Positions 25,844 through 35,938 of a DNA stretch of 64,000 nt are shown one piece after another (the stretch's first letter is position 1; each line of letters starts with the position of its first letter). The stretch is from VRUE01 sp963708115. Lineage in GTDB: Bacteria > Actinomycetota > Thermoleophilia > Solirubrobacterales > 70-9. The translations under genes and the position numbers were made by a program. Under the pieces are notes generated by a model, which did no database searches, was not told the DNA's origin, and was given only the letters and a program-made list of their open reading frames with translations. Location of the stretch: the NCBI GenBank assembly GCA_963708115.1, contig CAVPRX010000001.1, positions 248,001 to 312,000 on the forward strand. The letters run 5' to 3'.

Positions 25844-26917
25844 TCAGATCGCCAACGCAGGTCTCTCGACCCCAGGCGTGGATACGAGCGTCAGCGCCAG
25901 CGCGATAGCCCAGGGCGCTTCCGGTGACCCCATCTCCGCCTCTTCGATCAGGCCCGAGACCCGGCGCGCCGCGTCGTCCGCGCCAGCGGCGAGCTGGGCC
26001 AGCTCGAGGATCTGGGCCGGATCGCCACCGCCGAGCATGCAGCCGCCGGCCGCCGCGAGCAGGGTGGCGAGCCTCTGCTCGGCGGGGGAAGGCGAGCGCT
26101 CGACGCCGCCTGGAGCCGCGCCCACATCGATCGCGGCTTCGCCCGTGAGCAGACGCTCGAGCTGATCGCCGAAGACCGCACCGATCGCATCCCCGGAGAG
26201 GCCGGCGAAGCGGGCGCAGCGCAGGGCGATCGCCAGCATCACCTCCAACTTCATGTAGGGCTCGTCGCTGCCAAAGAGAATCTGGCCCGGGGGAACGAGC
26301 GCGAACAGAGCCAGGAGGTCGCTCGGGTTCCACCAGGCCGTGTCGAAGTAGAGGTTTGGGTGATCGGCGGCGACATCACCCAGCCAGACGAGATCGGAGA
26401 CCGCCGCGTGGGCGAGGACGATCGGGCAGTCGCGATGGCGGTCGGCGAGCTCGACGACCGTCGCGCCAAAGGAGCCGACTCCACCACCGGCGTGGATCAG
26501 CACCGGTACTCGCGCGGCGGCGGCCACGCCCAGGATCATCTCCACACCCGGGTGATCGAGCCGGAAGCCCTCCCCTCGCGGGTGGAGCTTGAACCCCCGA
26601 GCCCCGTCCTCCAATGCCTTTGCCGCGCCGGCCGCCGAGATCGACTTCGGATCAAGCCGGGCGAAGGGCACGAGCCGGTCCGGGTGAAGACGGGCCTCGT
26701 CGACGACGCGCAGGTTCTCCGCCTCATAGCCACTGTCAACGCAGAAGGGGAAGATCACCGAACGCCCATCGAGCGGCGCCAGGTCGCTTACGTGCTCATC
26801 CGCCGTCCGGGCGCTGCCGTCGATGTCGGCGCCGGTGTGGGAGTGGACGTCGAAGAGCCGGATCTCCCCCGCGCCGAGGAGGGAGAGCTCGTCGCTGACG
26901 ATCGCGGCGACGCTCAT
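25844..26917 (-). CDS. Amidohydrolase-family TIM-barrel protein
   Basis: From the ATG at 26917 (MSVAAIVSDELSLLGAGEIR) the protein is 357 residues. DVHSHTG (about 24-30) provides the HxH metal motif, GFKLHPRGEGF and VPVLIHAGGG the middle ligands, and LFGSDEPYMK the late Asp, all as in the amidohydrolase-2 family (decarboxylases and hydrolases). The C-terminal 100 residues form an Ala-rich helical extension. The start codon overlaps the stop of a small upstream gene as ATGA, so the two are translationally coupled. The substrate is unknown. Confidence 0.8.
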   Translation of the reverse strand: MSVAAIVSDELSLLGAGEIRLFDVHSHTGADIDGSARTADEHVSDLAPLDGRSVIFPFCVDSGYEAENLRVVDEARLHPDRLVPFARLDPKSISAAGAAKALEDGARGFKLHPRGEGFRLDHPGVEMILGVAAAARVPVLIHAGGGVGSFGATVVELADRHRDCPIVLAHAAVSDLVWLGDVAADHPNLYFDTAWWNPSDLLALFALVPPGQILFGSDEPYMKLEVMLAIALRCARFAGLSGDAIGAVFGDQLERLLTGEAAIDVGAAPGGVERSPSPAEQRLATLLAAAGGCMLGGGDPAQILELAQLAAGADDAARRVSGLIEEAEMGSPEAPWAIALALTLVSTPGVERPALAI

Positions 26918-27099
26918 CGCGCGCGGTTCGCCCGCTGGCGTCCGGCGCCGTTCTGGCTGCCGAGCTCGCGGCGCATCCATTCGTCGATGCCCGGCGGGTA
27001 GAGCAGAGCCATCTGAGAGGTGATCGCCAGCGACTGGACGACCTGCTCGCTGACTCTGCGACGGGGGTCCTTCGGCTTCACTGCGTTCGGCTGTCTCAT
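26914..27099 (-). CDS. Small protein coupled to the amidohydrolase
   Basis: From the ATG at 27099 (MRQPNAVKPKDPRRRVSEQV) this is 61 residues, basic at both ends, with a central segment QSLAITSQMALLYPPGIDEW. I recognise no family. An AGGA lies about nine bases upstream. The stop overlaps the amidohydrolase start by 4 bp, which supports real translation. The frame could start earlier at 27159, but with no better ribosome site. Confidence 0.5.
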   Translation of the reverse strand: MRQPNAVKPKDPRRRVSEQVVQSLAITSQMALLYPPGIDEWMRRELGSQNGAGRQRANRAR

Positions 27100-27173
27100 G
27101 CAACCGATCCTGGACCGCCGCCGGCCCTTTCGCATCAGGGGAGCACCCTGAACTTTCACAAGCTGCGCCGAGG

Positions 27174-28465
27174 CTAGGGATGCAGCTCGAACTCGTGCTC
27201 GCCGACGCGGACGTCGTTGCCGGGCTCAAAGCCGGCGGCTTTCAGCGCGGCGATCACGCCGATCTCCTTCAGGCGCTGCTCGAGATAGGACAGCGCCTCT
27301 TCGTTTTTGAGGTCATGGCGCTCGAAGAGCAGCTCGACGCCGCGGCCGAGGACGCGGAAGGCGCCGTCGTCCTCGCGCTCGACCGAGTAGCCGCCCTCGC
27401 CCACCGGGCGGTAGACGCGGTGCTCGACCTCGAATTCGGCCGCGGCCGGCCTCGCGGCGCTCGGGGCGCGCCGGGACGTCCTCGGGCAGCTCGGAGAGGA
27501 TCAGGCCACGCAGCTCTTCCAAACCCTCGCCGGTCGCTGCGGAAGCCGCCAGCACGCCCTTCACCCGGTCGCCGAATCGCTGCCTCCACGCACCAACAAC
27601 CTCCTCCACCTGCTCGGTTGGGAGCAGGTCCCGCTTCGAGAGAAGGAGGACCTCGGGGAGTTGCTCGAGGCCGGCGCCATAGGCGACCAGCTCCTCGCGC
27701 ACGGCCTCGTAGTTCGATTCAGGATCGCCCTCCGCCGGCGCCAAGTCGACCAGGTGGACCAGCATCGAGCAGCGCTCGACGTGGGCGAGGAACTCGTGCC
27801 CCAGCCCAGCGCCCTCCGCCGCGCCTTCGATCAGGCCGGGGATGTCGGCGACCACGGCCTGGCGATCCTCCCCTTCGATCGTCCCCAGCACGGGCGAGAG
27901 CGTCGTGAACGGGTAGTCCCCGACCTTCGGCTCCGCCCGCGTCAACCGCCCCAGCAACGAGGACTTGCCGGCGTTGGGCAGCCCCACCAGCCCGACGTCG
28001 GCGAGCAGCTTCAACCGCACCTCGATCCAGCCCTCCTCGCCTGAGGTCCCCTTCTCGGAAAACCGCGGCGCCTGTCGGACGGAGGTGGAGAACCGCTTGT
28101 TGCCATGCCCCCCACGCCCGCCATGCGCAATCACAGCCCGCTGCCCGGCCTCGACAAGGTCGATCCGGCTCCCATCGACAGCTTCGGCCTGCGTGCCGGC
28201 AGGCACAGCAATCAAAAGCTCCTCCCCCCGAGCGCCATGCCGATTCGACCCTTCGCCACCTTTCCCACGCCCAGCCCGAAAGTGCTTGCTCCCGCGCAGC
28301 GCCCCAAGTCCCGGCGAGAGGAGTCGCAGACAAGCACCACATCTCCCCCATGCCCCCCATCCCCGCCATCGGGACCGCCGCGAGGCACATGCGCCTCCCT
28401 ACGGAAGCTCACGCACCCGTTGCCACCGCTCCGCCTTCAACCCAGATTTTGGCCTTGTCGTACAC
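27174..28465 (-). CDS. obg: GTPase Obg (frameshifted)
   Basis: Obg is an essential ribosome-associated GTPase. All three domains are present: the Gly-rich Obg fold (SFRREAHVPRGGPDGGDGG), the G domain (GLPNAGKSSLLGRLTRAEPK, DIPGLIEGAAEG, LLSKRDLL) and the OCT domain ending GEHEFELHP. The frame is broken three times by one base, near 28424-28430, 28302-28305 (one G too few in a G run) and 27437-27452. Once these are restored the protein is full length. The likely start is GTG 28465 (VYDKAKIWVEGG). The rplU-rpmA-obg order is conserved. Sequence error is the simplest explanation for the breaks. Confidence 0.85.
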
Positions 28466-28617
28466 GCGAATGCAGCGTAGTCGTCCCGGAAATCAAAATC
28501 TTCAATCACAGAACTGTCATTTCTGCCCGATGCCGTCCACAGGCACGAATTCAGCCAATACATTCCGAATGCCGCTGTATGCGGCGACGCCCCTACCGCC
28601 GGACGCGGGCCCTGAAA
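28466..28617. other. AT-richer spacer upstream of obg
   Basis: This is the first part of a 450-bp gap between obg and rpmA. It is clearly less GC-rich than its surroundings and contains small hairpins, for example GCCGC/GCGGC at 28571-28585. A minus-strand frame of 54 codons crosses it but runs out of frame into obg. A promoter for obg is plausible here, but I see no clear -35/-10 pair. Confidence 0.35.
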
Positions 28618-28687
28618 TGACTAAGCGGGGTTGGCGGGTTCGACTCCCGCTAGGGGCGCTATAATGCGGTCAAGTCATTTCGGGGCC
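28588..28687. other. tRNA-like and mutually exclusive stems between rpmA and obg
   Basis: On the plus strand, CGCCCCTA (28588-28595) pairs with TAGGGGCG (28651-28658). Immediately before the latter is a T-arm-like hairpin, GCGGG/CCCGC with loop TTCGACT (28634-28650). A 15-bp stem (28608-28622 with 28673-28687, one wobble) crosses this pairing and so competes with it. No D-arm or anticodon arm can be drawn, so it is not a normal tRNA, and there is no encoded CCA. It could be a partial tRNA/tmRNA-like remnant or a structured RNA. Confidence 0.45.
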
Positions 28688-28720
28688 ATCGATTCGTTCG
28701 GCGGCAACCCCGCTTAGTCA
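28618..28720. repeat. 16-bp perfect inverted repeat, 71-nt loop
   Basis: TGACTAAGCGGGGTTG at 28618-28633 is repeated in inverted form at 28705-28720. The left arm overlaps one strand of the competing 15-bp stem at 28608-28622. The right arm ends exactly where the plus-strand terminator hairpin begins. The arrangement resembles either a palindromic mobile repeat or an attenuator-like switch. Confidence 0.7.
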
Positions 28721-28753
28721 GAGGGCGGCTCTTCGGAGTCGCCCTCTTTCTTT
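28721..28753 (+). terminator. Rho-independent terminator, plus strand, without an upstream gene
   Basis: GAGGGCGGCTC pairs with GAGTCGCCCTC (one G-T) around a TTCG loop, followed by TTTCTTT. The polarity fits plus-strand transcription, yet no plus-strand gene lies upstream. It may end an unannotated RNA in 28466-28720. Confidence 0.65.
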
Positions 28754-28808
28754 ACCACCCTCCGCCAGCTGTCGAAGCTCGCGCACGAGGTTCTGCCGGA
28801 TTCGGTCA

Positions 28809-28908
28809 GGAGCACGCGGGCACTCCCGCGGGAACTTGTGAGCCCGGCGAGACAAGAACCCTCGCAAGCGATTCGACGCGGGTTCCCGCGGGAGTGCCCG
28901 CGTGCTCC
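28809..28908. repeat. 27-bp perfect inverted repeat downstream of rpmA
   Basis: Arms at 28809-28835 and 28882-28908 are perfectly complementary around a 46-nt loop. Each arm also contains a small self-complementary segment (GCGGG with CCCGC). The repeat starts 7 bp after the rpmA stop codon. No T-run follows on either strand, so it is not a typical terminator. It may stabilise the 3' end or be another palindromic repeat family. Confidence 0.75.
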
Positions 28909-28915
28909 CTAAGCG

Positions 28916-29170
28916 CTACGAATCAGACAGAACCGAGATCGTGCGGCCCTTGCGAGAGGGCTTGAACTGCACAGTCCCCGCCTGCTTCGCGAAGATCGTG
29001 TGATCGCGGCCGAGCCCGACGCCATCGCCTGGCCAGAACCGGGTGCCGCGCTGACGCACGATGATCTCGCCGCCGGTGACCTTCTGACCGGCGAAGACCT
29101 TGACCCCAAGCATGTTGGGGTTGGATTCGCGGCCGTTGCGGCTGGAGCCAAGGCCTTTCTTATGAGCCAT
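28916..29170 (-). CDS. rpmA: 50S ribosomal protein L27
   Basis: The 84-residue basic protein starts MAHKKGLGSSRNGRESNPNM and contains GTRFWPGDGVGLGRDHTIFA, both diagnostic for L27, whose N-terminus reaches the peptidyl-transferase centre. It begins without the cleavable N-terminal extension found in Firmicutes. Its ATG lies inside the end of rplU (11-bp overlap). Length and order are normal. Confidence 0.97.
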   Translation of the reverse strand: MAHKKGLGSSRNGRESNPNMLGVKVFAGQKVTGGEIIVRQRGTRFWPGDGVGLGRDHTIFAKQAGTVQFKPSRKGRTISVLSDS

Positions 29171-29588
29171 CGTCGGAGTCCTTTTTCGAAGCGGGTTTTT
29201 TCTCGGCAGGTTTTTTAGCAGCCGCTTTGGGTTTGGCCTCGGCTTTCGGCTCGGCTTTCGCCGCCGCTTTGCGGGCGCCCAGCTTCAGCTCGGTGACCTC
29301 GAGCCGGGTCAGCTCCGAGCGGTGCCCGGCGCGGCGGCGGTAGCCCTTCTTCGCCTTGTATTTGAAGACCTTGATCTTCGGGCCGCGCAGGTGCTCGGAG
29401 ACGGTCGCCTCGACTTTCACCTTCTCCAGCTCTTTCGGCTCGGCGACGATCTCTTTGTCGCGGAACAGCACGGGCCTGAGGGCGACCTTGTCGCCCTCCT
29501 TCGCGGACAGGCGGTCGACGAGCAGCGAAGTGCCCTTCTCGACCTTGTACTGCTTGCCACCGCTCTCTATGACTGCGTACGTGCTCAT
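29160..29588 (-). CDS. rplU: 50S ribosomal protein L21 with Lys/Ala-rich tail
   Basis: From the ATG at 29588 (MSTYAVIESGGKQYKVEKGT) the protein is 142 residues. The first 105 are L21, including KVFKYKAKKGYRRRAGHRSE. The rest is a low-complexity Lys/Ala/Glu tail common as an extension in high-GC actinobacteria. The ATG overlaps the rng stop as ATGA, and the 3' end overlaps rpmA, so rng-rplU-rpmA is tightly coupled. Confidence 0.96.
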   Translation of the reverse strand: MSTYAVIESGGKQYKVEKGTSLLVDRLSAKEGDKVALRPVLFRDKEIVAEPKELEKVKVEATVSEHLRGPKIKVFKYKAKKGYRRRAGHRSELTRLEVTELKLGARKAAAKAEPKAEAKPKAAAKKPAEKKPASKKDSDDGS

Positions 29589-31345
29589 CTGGCGGCGGCG
29601 GATTCTAGAGCGTCTTGCCCGGAGCCGTTGCCCGCAGGGTCGCCGAGCAGCGAAGCGACCGCCGCCGCGCGTTCGACCTGCTCGATCCGGACCATCTTGC
29701 GATCGCCGACATAACGCCCGCCGCCGCTGACGCTGACGATGTAGGAATCGATCCGCGCGACCGCGTCGTCGGCGTTGTACATGTGCGGCTCCTCGATTGT
29801 CACCAGCACCTCCTCGCCGACCTTGAACGGCAGCGCCCGCTCCTCGATCTGGGCACGAGCTGCCCGCTTCGATCAGGGTGAAGGTGTCGATCGCGAGCGC
29901 GTCGCCGCCCTCGAAGTGGAACTGCTTGCCGGTTTCCTCCTCGAGCTCCGCGAGGCCGCTGTCGGCCCCGATCAGCTGCGCGGCGACTTTCGGGTTGACC
30001 CGCAGCAGGAACGCCTCCTCGTCGCGGCTGGCGAGGTCGCGCATCTGCCGCAATCCCTCCAGCGCCACCGTCTCGGCGGAGAGCACAACACCCTCTCCTT
30101 CGCAGGTCGGGCAGGGTGCGGTGAGGATCTCGCGCACCCCGTCGGTGATGTTCTGCCGGGTCATCTCGACCAGGCCGAGCGGCGAGACCTCGACCACATA
30201 GCTCTTCGACTTGTCGGCGTCGAGCGCTTTACGCAGCGTCTTGAGGACTTTGTCGCGGTTTTTGGCCCGCGCCATGTCGATGAAGTCGATCACGATGATG
30301 CCGCCGATGTCGCGCAGGCGCAGCTGCCGCACGACCTCGTCGGCGGCCTCGGTATTGACCCGCGTGATCGTCTCCTCGAGGCCGCCTTTGCCGCGGCCGG
30401 TGAAGCTGCCGCTGTTGACGTCGACCACGGTCAGCGCCTCGGTGTAGTCGATGATCAGGTAGCCGCCCGAGGGAAGATCGACGCGGCGCACGAGAGTCGA
30501 CTCGATCTCCTTGTCGACCTCCCATTTGTCCAGCAAGCGGCTTCGAGCCCTCGTACAGCTCGACTTTGCCGACCAGCTCCGGCGCGGTGCGCTGGAAGAA
30601 GTTGGTCACCCGGTCGAGCTGCTTGGGCGAGTCGATCACGGCTTTTTCGAAGTCCGAGAGGAAGACGTCGCGCAGCACCCGCACCGGCAGGTCGGCCTCC
30701 TGGAAGATCGAGGCCCAACCCTTTGGTTTTCTCGGCCCGCCGCTCGAGCACGTCGTACAGCTTGTGCAGGTAGCCGACCTCGCGGACGAAGTCCGATTTT
30801 TTGGCGCCGTGGGCGGCGGTGCGGACGATCAGCCCGCCCGGGCCCTTGTAGGTGCGGTCGACCATCTTGCGCAGCCGGTCGCGCTCGGATTCGGAGAGGC
30901 GCCTGCTGACGCCGACGCCACTGCCCTGCGGCGCGTAGACGAGGTAGCGACCGGCGATCGAGAGGTTCATCGAGAGCCGCGCGCCCTTCGACTTGAGCGG
31001 GTCCTTGACGACCTGGACGAGGATCTCCTGGCCCGATTTGATCAGCTCGCTGATCTTGCGGCCGCTGCCACGGCCGCGCTTGGGCGCCTGTTCGCCGTTG
31101 GGCAGGACGATCTCGTCGACGTGCAGGAAGCCGTTGCGCTCGAGGCCGATGTCGACGAAGGCGGCCTCCATGCCGGGAAGGACGTTGTCGACCTTGCCCT
31201 TGTAGATGTTGCCGACGATCGATCGCCGGCCGCGGCGCTCTATGTAGAGCTCCGCAACGTTGCGTTTGCCGCCTTTGGTCTTCGACTCGAGGACGGCGAC
31301 ACGGGTCTCGCCACGATCGGCGGACACCAGGATGGTTTTTTTCAT
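29585..31345 (-). CDS. rng: Ribonuclease G/E (frameshifted)
   Basis: This endoribonuclease processes rRNA and turns over mRNA. The N-terminal S1 domain (GNIYKGKVDNVLPGMEAAFVD), the catalytic region (IIVIDFIDMARAKNRDKVL) and the zinc-link motif CPTCEGEG are all present. Three one-base breaks, each best explained by one extra base, lie near 30718-30720, 30533-30536 and 29851-29853. After correction the protein is about 585 residues and ends at 29585, overlapping rplU by 4 bp. No long RNase E scaffold tail is present, so RNase G is the better name. Confidence 0.85.
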
Positions 31346-31398
31346 GTTGATTCAGCTCAGTTCAGATAGGTACGCATGGCCAGGTCCCCTTCTAGGGA

Positions 31399-32597
31399 TC
31401 ACCAGGCGAACCTGCCTTTCTGGCTGAGGCGCGCTTGCATGTGAATGCTCTGAAGCACTCCTACCGCGAGTAGCGTCGCCAGCACGGAGGAGCCCCCGTA
31501 GCTGAGCAGCGGCAGGGGAATCCCGGTGATCGGCATGATCCCCAGGTTCATCCCCACGTTGACGAAGACCTGGAAGAGCAGCATGGCGGCGATGCCGCCT
31601 GCCACAAGGGTCCCGTACGAGTTCTTCGAGAGCGTCACGATCCGCAGCGCCCGCCAGATCAGCAGGGCGTATAGGGATAGGACGAACGCGGCGCCGATGA
31701 AATCCATAGCGCTCACCGATCACCGCAAAGATGAAGTCGGTGTGCCGCTCAGGGACGAAATCGAGCCGCGTCTGAGTGGCCCGATCGCCCCGCCCGGTTT
31801 TCTCTCCGGAGCCGATGGCGATCTTGGCCTGGTTCTGCTGGTAGCCCGCGTCGCTGGGGTCCGCGCTCGGATGCAGTGAAGGAAGTCAGCCTTTGCTGCT
31901 GGTATCCCTTCAACACGGGCGTCCCGATTGCGGGAGCGACCACGAGCACGAGTGCAACTAGTGCGACGAGAGCCGCGCCGATCACCGCGAAGTGCGTCCA
32001 GCGGACGCCCCCCACGTACATCACGGCGAGGGTGATTGCCCCGTACACCAATGAGGTGCCGAGGTCCGGCTGCAGGAAGACAAGCGCAGCCGGAGCAAGG
32101 CCCAGGCAGAGGTAGCGCACCGTGCGCTGCCGTGCTGAGCCCCGCCGGGCGCCATCGATGACAAAGCCGGCAAGCGCCAGAACGAGCAGGAGCTTGCCCA
32201 GCTCCGATGGCTGGAAGCTGAAGAAGGGAAGTTCGAAGGCACGCCGCGAGCCGCGTGCGGCGAAACCGAAGACGAAGACCAGCGAGACGCTGACGCAGAG
32301 GAAGGTGTAGATCCCGACGCGTAGCTCGCGGAAGCGCGAGTAGTCGATGCGGGCGAGCAGGTACATCCCGGCAAGCCCGAGCACCGCGTAGATCGCCTGG
32401 CGATCGACGAAGTAGCCGGGGTTGCCCGGGACGTCGTGCTTGGTCGCCTCGCCCAGGGTGAAGACGCTGAAGGCGACCAGCGCGAAGGCGGCAAAGCCGA
32501 GCCCGGCGTCCATATAGGGCAGGCCGAGGCGCTCGGCGATCCCCGGTCGCAGGGCGAAGGGCTCAGGACGGGCGCGACGGGTTCGGGTCGCGTACAT
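31399..32597 (-). CDS. rodA: RodA-type peptidoglycan glycosyltransferase (frameshifted)
   Basis: RodA (SEDS family) polymerises glycan strands during elongation with its partner PBP2. Multiple helices and the SEDS signatures are present: ELPFFSFQPSELGKLLLVLA in the middle, and GIMPITGIPLPLLSYGGSSV near the end. Two one-base breaks near 31872-31877 and 31703-31708 split the gene, each repaired by removing one base. Its ATG overlaps the stop of mrdA by one base (TGATG). Confidence 0.87.
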
Positions 32598-34494
32598 CAG
32601 CCTTCCCCTTCCGGGGATTCAGCTTCACCTTCAGAGCCTTCCGCTTCGTGGGAGAGCCGGTTGGCGAAATAGGCTTCGAGGATCTGTCTTGCAGCGGGCG
32701 CCGCGGCTTCGGCGCCGAAGCCGCCTTCCTCCATCGTCACGAAGGTGACAATACGCGGATTGGGATACGGAGCGAGCACTCCGTACCAGGATTGGTCCGC
32801 GTGCGGAGGCCGCTCGGCGGTGCCGGTCTTGCCCGCGACCGGGATCGGGAAGTTGCCGAAGACGCACGAACGAGGTCCCGCCGCCGTTCTGCGCGGCGTC
32901 GTGGAGGCCTTCGAGGATATCCGCCTGGTAGGCGGGGTCCATGTGGACCTGGCGCGCGCGGCGGCGGGTCGAATTCCTGCAGCACTCGGCCGGCGGCGTC
33001 GTCGACCTGCATGCCGACATGGGGCGTGACGATCGTGCCGCCGTTGGCGATCGCCGCGTACGCGACGGCCATCTGCAGCGGGTTGGTCTGCAGGTCGCCC
33101 TGACCGGTGGCGAGCTGGACGTTGTCGCCGGCCGACCAGGGCCGTTCGGTCAAGCCTTCCTTGTAGAGCTGGTTGCGCCAGTGCTGGGACGGCAGCAGCC
33201 CGTCGGTCGGGACGGGGAGGTCGATGCCGGTCGGCCGGCCGATGCCGAGCGCGTGCGCCCAGTGCTGCAGCTGGCCGGTGTCCCACATGCGATAGCCGAG
33301 GGTGTAGAAGAACACGTCGGAGGACACTTCCAGCGCCGAGACGAGGCTGACCGAGCCGTTCGCCGCTTCGCCGGCGTTTTTGAAGACATCGCCGCCGATT
33401 TCGAACTGGCCTGGGTCGTTGATCACTTCGGTCGGGGTCAGGTTGCCGCTTTCGAGCGCGGCGATCGCGGTGATCGGCTTGAACGTGGAGCCGGTCGGGT
33501 AGAGCCCCGACGGTCGCGCGGTCGGTGAGCGGCGCCAGCGACCGGGTCGCGGTAGAGGGCGTTGACCTGGGCCTGGGTCATCGGCCGGGTGAAGACCGCG
33601 GGGTCAAAGGTCGGGTAGGAGCCCAGACGCGAGGATTTCGCCCGTGTGCACGTCCATCGTGATGAAGCCGCCATGCTAGGCCACGGGCCGCCAGCGCCGC
33701 TTCGCCCGCCTCCTGCACCTTGGAGTCGATCGAGAGTTTCAGGTTGTCCCCCGGCACCGGCGGCTGGGAGGCCAGCTGGCCGTTGCGGGTTGGCTGGCCG
33801 AGGGCGTCGACTTGAATCCGCGTCGACCCCGGCTTCCCGCGCAAGAATCGATCATAGGTGTCCTCGACGCCTTCCTGGCCGATTTCGTCGCCAGGCTGGA
33901 GGCCGCGATAGCGCGCCTCCTTCAGCTGTTCTTCGGAGACCTCGCCGACGTTGCCGAGGATGTGGGCGGCGAGCGTGCCGTGCGGGTAGCGGCGCACGAA
34001 GACCCGCTGCACGGTGACGCCGGGAAAGCGGTCCTGGTTCTCCTGTAGGTAGTAGACGAGGTAGTCGCCGACGTCGCTTGCGCAAGGTCACCGGCGCCGC
34101 CGCGGCCAGGCTCAGCTGTTCGTGCATCGTCTTGCGCAGGCGCGGCAGCGAGCTGTGGGTCAGCTCGGCGAGCTGGGCCAGCTCGGCGCGGCGCTGGCGC
34201 GGCGCTTCGGGCAGCTTCTCGGGATTGATCTGCAGTGCGAGGCTGATCCGGTTGGAGACGATGTCATGGCCGTTGCGGTCGAGGATCTTGCCGCGCGGGG
34301 CGCTGACCCTGAACTCGCGGGTGCGGTTGTTCTTCGCTTCGGCGAGGTACTTGTCGCCGTTGATCACCTGCAGGAACCAGAGCCGGAAGAAGAGCACGCC
34401 GAAGAGCGCCAGGGCGACGCCGCCGAAGATGGCGATGCGCAAGCGCCAGGCGGTTGTTCATCTGCGGTCCGAGCTCGTCAGAGCGCCGGTACAT
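32597..34494 (-). CDS. mrdA: Penicillin-binding protein 2, elongation transpeptidase (heavily frameshifted)
   Basis: PBP2 cross-links new peptidoglycan in the elongasome. Visible parts are the membrane anchor (IFGGVALALFGVLFFRLWFL), the pedestal domain (RGKILDRNGHDIVSNR), the active-site SxxK (TGSTFKP near 33470) and the KTG motif (AGKTGTAERP near 32830). About eight one-base breaks occur, near 34441, 34080, 33675, 33630, 33534, 33511, 32962 and 32870. Several clearly have one surplus base. The start may be ATG 34494 or 34461. It lies in the mreBCD-mrdA-rodA cluster, where it belongs. Confidence 0.82.
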
Positions 34495-35049
34495 CAGCGT
34501 CCGTCCCCAGCACGGTCGGCTGGCGGCGACGGGCCACTCTGGACTCCTCGACCAGCGCCGGGCGCAGCGCCCGCCGCAGGCCGAAGTAGATCGGCCAGGC
34601 GAGGAAGAAGGCGTAGATGCTCTTCAGCAGCATGTCGCGGACGATCAGCGCGCTGATCGGTGCGTCGATACCGAGCATCACCTGCACGGCGCCGAAGCCG
34701 AGCTCGGCGAACAGGGTCAGCCCCATGCAGACGCAGCGGCGGCACCAGGGCGCTGTGGATATCGAAGCGCTCGCGGAAGAGCCCGGCCAGGTAGCCGGCG
34801 CCGAGCAGCACCAGCGAGGAGCCGCCCAGCGGCGCGACCAGCAGGCAATCGACGAGGAAGCCCGATCGAGAAGCCGGCGACGGCGCCGGTCAGGCTGCCG
34901 CCGAGCAGGCCGAGCGAGACGACGACCGCGGGCAGGACGTCGGCGCTGGTGTGGAGGAGCTCGACCCGGGAGAAGAACGAGAGCTGCAGCAGGACCGCGA
35001 GGATCGCGATCGCCGCGAGGCGGGCGAAGATCTTCGGCGTGACGATCAT
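34478..35049 (-). CDS. mreD: Rod shape-determining protein MreD (frameshifted)
   Basis: MreD is a small integral membrane partner of MreC. The frame starts MIVTPKIFARLAAIAILAVL at 35049, overlapping the mreC stop as ATGA, and ends ADVPAL. Five or so hydrophobic segments are present. One-base breaks lie near 34860-34864 (one extra G) and 34727-34732. Repaired, it is about 190 residues, normal for MreD. Confidence 0.8.
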
Positions 35050-35900
35050 CCGCGCGAGCCTCCGGTCAGCACCTGGACGAGGTCGAGGTTGGCGATGTCG
35101 GCGTAGGGCCGCAGGTGGACCTGCTGGCTGGCCTCCTGCTCGACGATCGAGGCGCGGCGTCACTTCACCGACCGGCAGCCCGGGCGGAAAGAGCGATGCG
35201 AGCCCCTGCGCGCGCCAGCCCGAGGTGACCACGGCCTGGCCGCCGTGCACGTCCTTGCGTCGAGTCGATGAAGTCGAGGATCAGGTCTTCTGGGTCGCCG
35301 ACGTCGGGCCGGATCACGCCCTGCACGCCTGCGGGGCACGACCTTCGCCGAGACGGCGCTGGCGTGGTCGGTGATCAGGGTCACCTGGGCGGAGCCCCCC
35401 TCGGCCGAGGCGACGAGGCCGACCAGCCCGTCGCCGCTGATCACCGGATCGTCGACCTTGACCCCGTCGCCGGAGCCGACATCGATCGTCACGGTCGAGT
35501 TCCAGACAGTCGGCGAGCGGGCGATCACCCGGCCGGTGACCGGCTCGTAGGCCGATTCGGCCAGTGCCGGGCCGCGGTCGAGCTCGACCAGCTTGCGCAG
35601 CTGGGCGTTCTCCTGCAGCGCCTCCTGGCCGGCGACCGCCTGGCGGCGCGCGGTCACCAGCTCGGCCTTGAGGCGGCTGTTTTCCCCGCGCGCGTCGAAG
35701 GTCTTGTCGAACCAGCCGACCAGGTCGCGGGCCGGCTTCAGAGCCCGGTCGGCGACGGTCTGCAGGGGGCTGAAGATCGTGCTCACGCCCCGCTGCAGGC
35801 CACCCGAGCTCTGCCCGTAGGTGATCGTCAGCAACAGGAAGGAGCCGATGATGAGGAGGGTTAGTACCGCTCTACGGCGGCGTACTTGCTTGCGATACAC
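35046..35900 (-). CDS. mreC: Rod shape-determining protein MreC (frameshifted)
   Basis: MreC is a periplasm-facing scaffold that organises the elongation machinery. The start is GTG 35900 (YRKQVRRRRAVLTLLII), with one membrane helix. A coiled coil (ENSRLKAELVTARRQAVAGQ) and the beta domain (TGRVIARSPTVWNSTVTIDV, then VVTSGW near the end) follow. One-base breaks occur near 35333-35340, 35257-35263 and 35157-35163. After repair the protein is about 284 residues and ends overlapping mreD. Confidence 0.85.
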
Positions 35901-35938
35901 GGCGGAGACCTAAGTTTGGCGCTTTATATGAACGGCAG

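Noticed and set aside
25844..27229. A longer amidohydrolase starting at 27229.
   Set aside because: The first 104 codons are low-complexity, overlap another coding frame and have no family similarity; ATG 26917 is coupled by ATGA.
28403..28564. A 54-codon minus-strand frame crossing the obg leader, with a DDYAAFA segment resembling tmRNA tag peptides.
   Set aside because: It runs out of frame into the obg coding region, has no stop after the tag-like residues and no tRNA-like partner in the right position, so it is most likely chance.
28588..28658. A possible tRNA, from the T-arm-like hairpin and matching acceptor-like strands.
   Set aside because: No D-arm or anticodon stem can be drawn in the 38 nt between the acceptor and the T-arm, and no CCA or standard conserved bases are present.
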